The position numbers and the translations under genes are program-made. DNA of 48,917 nt. Origin: Porogramme epimiltina. Its lineage: Eukaryota > Basidiomycota > Agaricomycetes > Polyporales > Polyporaceae. Below, one piece after another: positions 44,342 through 48,917 of this stretch (positions within the stretch are counted from its first letter, which is position 1; the number at the start of each line of letters is the position of its first letter). The stretch spans positions 1 to 48,917 of the forward strand of contig FTLJ01000982.1 of the NCBI GenBank assembly GCA_900155495.1, given 5' to 3'. Under the pieces are notes generated by a model. It worked only from the letters and a program-made list of their open reading frames with translations, was not told the DNA's origin and did not search any database.

Positions 44342-46856
44342 TCAATGGGAACGCATATTATAAGTACATAGCAGGGCATCCGCACAGGTCATGTAACACA
44401 ACAGAAAGAAACACGAAAACATATTGCGCATATACTCAAGATCGTCGTCGCCCTGCGTCGAGTCGTCACCGTCGTCGTAACCATTACCGAGCATGAAGTC
44501 CGTCCAACTCAAAGTCTATATGCACTCCCGACTCGCGCTGCCGCCGCGGGTACCCCCACTCAGTTGAACATCGGCGTCACTTTCCGACTCTGAGGTTGGG
44601 GCACACCGCCTTGGCGGTCGCGCTCCCCTGATGGTCGTCCGGACGGCTGACCGAGGTATGCGGGGTATCCAGCGAATCCTGGAACTGGGGTCGACCTCTG
44701 TTTGGTCGGCGTCGTCGGCGTACTCCTTGTCGACGGGGTAGGCATCACGGGAATCGTTGGCCTGCGCATTGCTACTGGGGGTTGACCGATCATGCGGGAG
44801 AGCGACCAGGGAATGTCGAGGCCGGAAAGCCCTGCCGCGGAGACGTATCTTGCGATCTCTAGGTGCAGGGTCGGGTAGTAGGTGGTCGACGCCTTGCGCG
44901 CGACCTGACCGACGTAGGCCAAATGAGCGCGTTGAGCGCAGCACGACCCTGCAGGACACTCACCGCGATGATGCGTTCTACACCTGATAGGAACATGTCC
45001 TGATGGAAGCGGAAGGCTGAGTGCTCATGATCCTTCGGCAGGTTGAGCGCTTGCGCGCAGGAGGCGACAGCGTTCATGAACTTGAAGTGCATCGTCTGCA
45101 GAGGAATGGATAAGCTTTCGTAAAGGGCTGACACCGCGAAAACACCTACCATGTAACACATCGCCTCAAACTCCACGCCTCCCGTCATACCACCTGGTGC
45201 GCGGGGCTTCTCAACCTTAGCCTCGTCGGTCTCGTTCAATTCCCAGATGTTGTTGCTGGGATGACAGAAGACCCAGAAGTAATCCCTGCAGAGATCGCTC
45301 AATTCCTGCAGGTACGCTTTGTAAATACGGGGCCGGTGCAGCTCCTCGATGAACGCATGCGGTTCGAGAGGAGTGCCAGGCGCCTCACTCGGGGGTGGCG
45401 CGGGTGTAAGAAGGAGGCCCCTGATGAGCGAGAATACGGTGGCGTGAGGGCGCGGGAGGACGACGAGGTTGCTTGTCGACTTCATGCCCTCCGAGAGCTC
45501 CCACGGCACCGAGTTTGATCGTGAGCGAGACTGGCCGATGACGGGACTGCCTGTGGACGGGAGAGAGGACAGCGGATACAGCTCGAAGAGAATGAGGAGC
45601 AGCTCCATGATGAGCTGCCGCGTTGGGACGTCGCCGGGCTTCTTGTCCGAGTAAAGGAGGGACACGAGCTTGTCAAAGGGCGTTGGACAAGCAGCCCTGA
45701 GGGCGTTGCACCCTACGACGGATGTTGATAGTGCCTTGACGCAGCGAAGGAGCTCGTAGAGTATCTGATCGTCGTGCTGCTCCTCTCTGTTTATTCATAA
45801 GCACTTCATACAATATCGATACCGCACGTAAACGTACCGCCACTCAACCTCTAGAATTTCGTTTAGACGCGTGATCAGAGCGTCGTACCCGCCGTGCTGC
45901 ACGAAAGCGTCCGTCCACCTACGCATGCGTGTCAGTAAAGTATCGAAGCGATAAAACGTACTCAGACTCACGCGGCTGACTCGTTCCGCAGGAGAAGCCG
46001 AAGCTTCTTGGGCACCTCGACGTCCATCGTGGTGCTAGACTGCCCGAGAAGCATGCTGACATACTTCTCGGGAGCGATCGTGTTGCCCTTCTTCTTCTCC
46101 TTCGAGACCTTCAGAGGGGCAACGGGAGCCGACTTGGGCTCCATAGCCTGGCGGCGGACATCCAGGGACTTGCCGCGCGAGTGACCAGTACCGAAAGGCA
46201 GCTGCGAGCTGCCAGGGAGATCATACTGCTCCAACCGCGGCTTTTGTGGGCGCGGCGAAGAGAGCACCGATTCACTACTGTGAACGCGGCGCAGTGTCGG
46301 GGTCGATGGTGCGGTGGGAGCGGGCTTCATCTGCGCCAGGACGTGTGACGACTTGAGGAACGCAGCTTTGACCGAAGGGTCCATCGTGGCTAGCTTCGGG
46401 CGTAGCGTTGATGGAATTTGAAGTTCGTCCTGCGCGAGAGAACATATTAGCCACTGACATTAAGTGAATAGACCGAGCCTCATGCAACCCAGACACGAAC
46501 TGTCCATGTATCATAGATAATACAGTATTTGTGTGGCAGCAGCAAGGATTGTGACACGTTCGGATATCCAGGCATTGACGGCGCATGGGAAGCATAGACG
46601 GCTAAGATGTAACGACACTCACCAACAACCTCTCGAAGTCCTCAGTGGAGAGCGGGTCTTGCTCCATTTGTCCCTTGCTCTTCATCTTCTTTCGCTTCTC
46701 CGTCTTAGGTTTCGCGTTTGTGTCGTATGCGTTTGCGTATTGCGCAAAGTAGTTCTCCTTGCCGTTTGGTTCGGTCTCGGTGGGGTCGAGGGGGGTCGTG
46801 AGCATCTGAAAGTCGGTGGACGGTACGCGCCGTGAGGGGAGGATGCTTTTGAACAT
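44342..46856 (-). CDS. GBD/FH3 domain Rho-GTPase-binding protein (Rid1-like), no FH2
   Basis: Armadillo-type regulatory domain shared with formins, expected to bind Rho-family GTPases in polarity or actin control. Exons: 46856-46623, 46429-45972, 45918-45838, 45786-45150, 45095-44964, 44904-44581 and 44515-44342; 679 residues. Landmarks are DPLSTEDFERLLDELQIPST, LRPKLATMDPSVKAAFLKSS, PEKYVSMLLGQSSTTMDVEV, PKKLRLLLRNESAAWTDAFV, HGGYDALITRLNEILEVEWR and LLRCVKALSTSVVGCNALRA, all typical of formin GBD/FH3. The C-terminus is Pro/Thr/Ser-rich. There is no FH1 or FH2 domain, so it is not a formin; it recalls fission yeast Rid1. End uncertain: if the last intron (44516-44580) is retained the protein stops at 44560 after TPMFN; splicing adds LSWTDFMLGNGYDDGDDSTQ and more, which looks coding, but the final residues look less so. 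Confidence 0.8.
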
Positions 46857-47632
46857 GATGGTATCGCTAAAGATGAGGGACAGTCGAGAGGAGAAAGGAG
46901 GGGAGAGGGAGGGAGCACAAAGGGAGTCGGAACTCGAGGTCGGGGTCGTGGACAACGCAAGGATGCGGAAGGAACGCCCAAAGTCGAACTTGAACCTGAA
47001 GCGCCCGGAGCGTGGCGAGGACGCGTATGATCACGTGCCCGTGTCTCATTATCCAGAACGGGCGTCTCTTGCGATCGTTCACTTTAACGAACTAATAGAA
47101 CTTTATCATGACTTTTGGAACACACCAAGGGGATCCAAACTCAGCCCCTTGAGCTACTTGGTTCCTTGAGCGGCGATGCGGGTCCGCACGCCAATCCGAT
47201 TCTCTAGAAGTGGGCCCCCGCCGGCTTGACTCTTTCGGGTATAGAAATACTTACATTGAATGTACTTGAGTCGGACTTTGTCTCACGATCTTTCAAAGGC
47301 AATAAATTTCATATTGTTCGACGGACACAGAAATCAACACAAACCAGCAAACACAGTAGAGTATGCAACACGAATCATGGTGTGCGGGTGATCACTGATA
47401 CTTCGATGGAAACCATCAGCGCAATCGAAGCGTAACTTGCGAAGTGCTCACCGTCGTCGATATCCCTCAAGAACATCGAAGACGCGTAGGGCCCGCGCCC
47501 GAACTTGCAGAAGATCGCGTCGTTGTTGAAGTACGCACCAATAATTTGTTCGGATACAGACACCCTGCTCAATGGTAGCTGTCGTAACAGTACTCGTATA
47601 CATAGGTCGTCACTCTAATCACATATCTCCCT
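46857..47632. other. Intergenic region with one unexplained exon-like frame
   Basis: Promoter of the GBD/FH3 gene on the left. On the minus strand, about 47450-47560 encodes EQIIGAYFNNDAIFCKFGRG then PYASSMFLRDIDDG followed by a good GTGAGC donor. It looks like an isolated exon of an unknown or broken gene. No downstream partner was found. Confidence 0.35.
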
Positions 47633-47936
47633 TCACTCTGACTTCGGGGCGAGGGCCGGTACGGACACCTTCGTCGTCGGCGAGAGAATCAGCCCGTTCT
47701 GCTCCTTTGTGAGCCCATAGATCGCCTCCAGCTGCAGCCTCACGGACTGCGCCGGGGTCTGCATGAGCGCCTTGAGGCCCTTGCGTTCGAACTCGGCCAT
47801 GACGCGCGCCAGCGTCCCCTGTGCGGGGGGTCCGGCGCCTCTCTGGGCGCGGTTGCGGTCCGGACGTGTCTACGAGGCCGGGAGAGAGGTTCACGACGGT
47901 GAAGCCCTCGGGCGCGAGCTTGCGCGCGTATTTGGG
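47633..47936 (-). pseudogene. C-terminal fragment of a short-chain dehydrogenase/reductase (SDR)
   Basis: The minus strand encodes KYARKLAPEGFTVVNLSPGL then VDTSG, the LSPGxVDT segment that follows the YxxxK helix in SDR enzymes. A one-base frame change around 47815-47860, near a C6/G6 run, is needed to continue as PPAQGTLARVMAEFERKGLK, ALMQTPAQSVRLQLEAIYGL and TKEQNGLILSPTTKV, ending at the stop 47633-47635. There is no Rossmann GxxxGxG motif and no upstream SDR exon; the sequence just upstream is the PPR gene on the same strand. It is therefore a fragment: a true pseudogene, a fusion or an assembly artefact. Confidence 0.6.
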
Positions 47937-48917
47937 TGGCCTCGGATGACGCGGACGGGTCCGAAGGTTGCGCCTTGTCGACCCGCGGGCGAACGGCACC
48001 TTATACGTGGCGTACGCGTGGAAGACATGCGTCATGATCTCCTCGTCCACAACCACCGCATCGCGTACATCCCCTCTCGCCGCACGCATCGACTCCGCGA
48101 CGATCTCGGCGAGGATCCAGCGCACCTTCGCGAGGCCGCCCACACGCTTCGCGCCCTCGAGCAGTGCACAGAACGTGCGGCAGTCGGGCACGAGCGCGGG
48201 CTGCTCATACGCGTCGCGGTGCCCGTCGAGCATCTCCCGCGCAAGACGGAACACTTCGCCGACGTACAGCTTCTCGCCTGAGCACGAGCAAGCGTAGATC
48301 GCGGCCGTGTACGCCGCGGTTGTCAGCGCAATGCGCTTGTCCACCGTCATCTTCGTGAAGAGGTCGAGGGCGCGGGCGGGCTGGGGCGCGATAACGCGGG
48401 AGGCGCAGGCGGCGATCATGGTGGTGTAGAGGTACGTGTCGGGGAAGGGATGCGCGACATACCGCATATGCGCGAAGAGATCCCATGCTTGCGACCCCGC
48501 GATGGTGGAGCGGTCGGAGATGAGGGTTGTGATGAGTCGGCCGTAACTACGCTGGGGTGCGGGAAGCCCAATGGTTTTGTAGTTATGCAAGACAGATAGA
48601 GCCGTTGTAGGGAATGTGTGCAGTTCACTCGCGCGGAGATGTGCTTTGATGTGGAGGTCGCGGAACCTTTCGGGCCGTGATGTGGTGCAGAATTGTTCTA
48701 GGAATCGTTCGGCATTGGTGACGTCGCACGCCTCCGCATACATCGCCATTACAGGCTCCATTGCAGGTAGAGGTACATCGGAGCCAGAGCGTTACCTTGC
48801 AAATGAGTCTCACGCAATGACGAAGTGAGGTATAACGCACCTGAAGGAGATCGAGCACTGTCTCTGCCGACCTTCCATCCTGCTCGCTCACGCATGTCCG
48901 GACCAACGACACCCATT
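47937..48917 (-). CDS. Pentatricopeptide-repeat (PPR) protein, partial at both ends
   Basis: Helical-repeat protein likely to bind organelle RNA. The first coding exon seen runs off the right edge (48917-48841, ...GRSAETVLDLLQ), then after an intron the chain continues from 48755 with PVMAMYAEACDVTNAERFLE. PPR-like helical pairs follow: ALSVLHNYKTIGLPAPQRSY, AWDLFAHMRYVAHPFPDTYL, YTTMIAACASRVIAPQPARA, LDLFTKMTVDKRIALTTAAY and TFCALLEGAKRVGGLAKVRW. After THVFHAYATYKVPFARG the frame breaks near 47979: the next frame continues as VDKAQPSDPSASSEATQ, a plausible linker, and then runs into the SDR fragment. The expected C-terminal repeats are missing. The 5' end and start codon are outside the window. 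Confidence 0.75.

Noticed and set aside
1..48917. CRISPR array, bacterial operon or phage features
   Set aside because: Intron-rich eukaryotic genes throughout; no regularly spaced repeats were seen.

Overview
The window looks like nuclear DNA of a wood-decay agaricomycete, most likely a white-rot polypore. The genes are GC-rich and split by many short introns of about 50-65 bp with GTRNGY donors and CTNAY-like branch points. The gene set fits too: secreted AA14-type copper oxygenases, a secreted intradiol dioxygenase, cyanase and a DUF1479 oxygenase. I rebuilt the gene models by hand from splice signals and reading-frame continuity. In every multi-exon model whose exons I give, the exon lengths add up to a multiple of three.

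Layout, left to right. 1-1271: no recognisable gene. 1272-2798 (-): secreted intradiol ring-cleavage dioxygenase. 2799-7546: 4.7 kb with no convincing gene. 7547-10056 (+): PHO84-type phosphate:H+ symporter. 10649-11621 (-): unknown basic, disordered protein. 12428-13831 (+) and 16548-18536 (+): two AA14-like lytic polysaccharide monooxygenase paralogues flanking an unknown acidic protein at 14099-15396 (-). 18988-21317 (+): an 18-exon divergent beta-tubulin. 22152-23870 (+): DUF1479 non-heme iron oxygenase, tail to tail with cyanase at 24058-24846 (-). 26270-26911 (+): DUF4604-like protein. 27047-29652 (-): S10 serine carboxypeptidase. 31321-33431 (+): large disordered unknown protein. 34630-36528 (-): DHA1-type MFS transporter. 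37058-38481 (-): mitochondrial ketol-acid reductoisomerase. 38940-40407 (-): secreted ThuA-like protein. 41375-42578 (-) and 43001-43936 (+): a divergently transcribed pair, one nucleotidyltransferase-like and one possibly a degenerate relative. 44342-46856 (-): GBD/FH3 Rho-GTPase-binding protein without FH2. 47633-48917 (-): a PPR gene running off the window edge, whose 3' part joins an SDR fragment.

How they fit together. The dioxygenase, the two AA14-like enzymes, the carboxypeptidase and the ThuA-like protein all carry signal peptides, and several have GPI-like tails, so the window is rich in surface or secreted wood-decay functions. Phosphate uptake, cyanate detoxification and branched-chain amino-acid synthesis are housekeeping or nutritional. 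I see no classical secondary-metabolite cluster and no intact transposon.

The observations most worth checking are: the beta-tubulin paralogue with changes at all three classical benzimidazole-site positions and a gamma-tubulin-like N-terminus; the AA14-like pair with shared gene architecture and unusual basic C-termini; the divergent nucleotidyltransferase-like pair; and the PPR/SDR junction with two nearby frame breaks.
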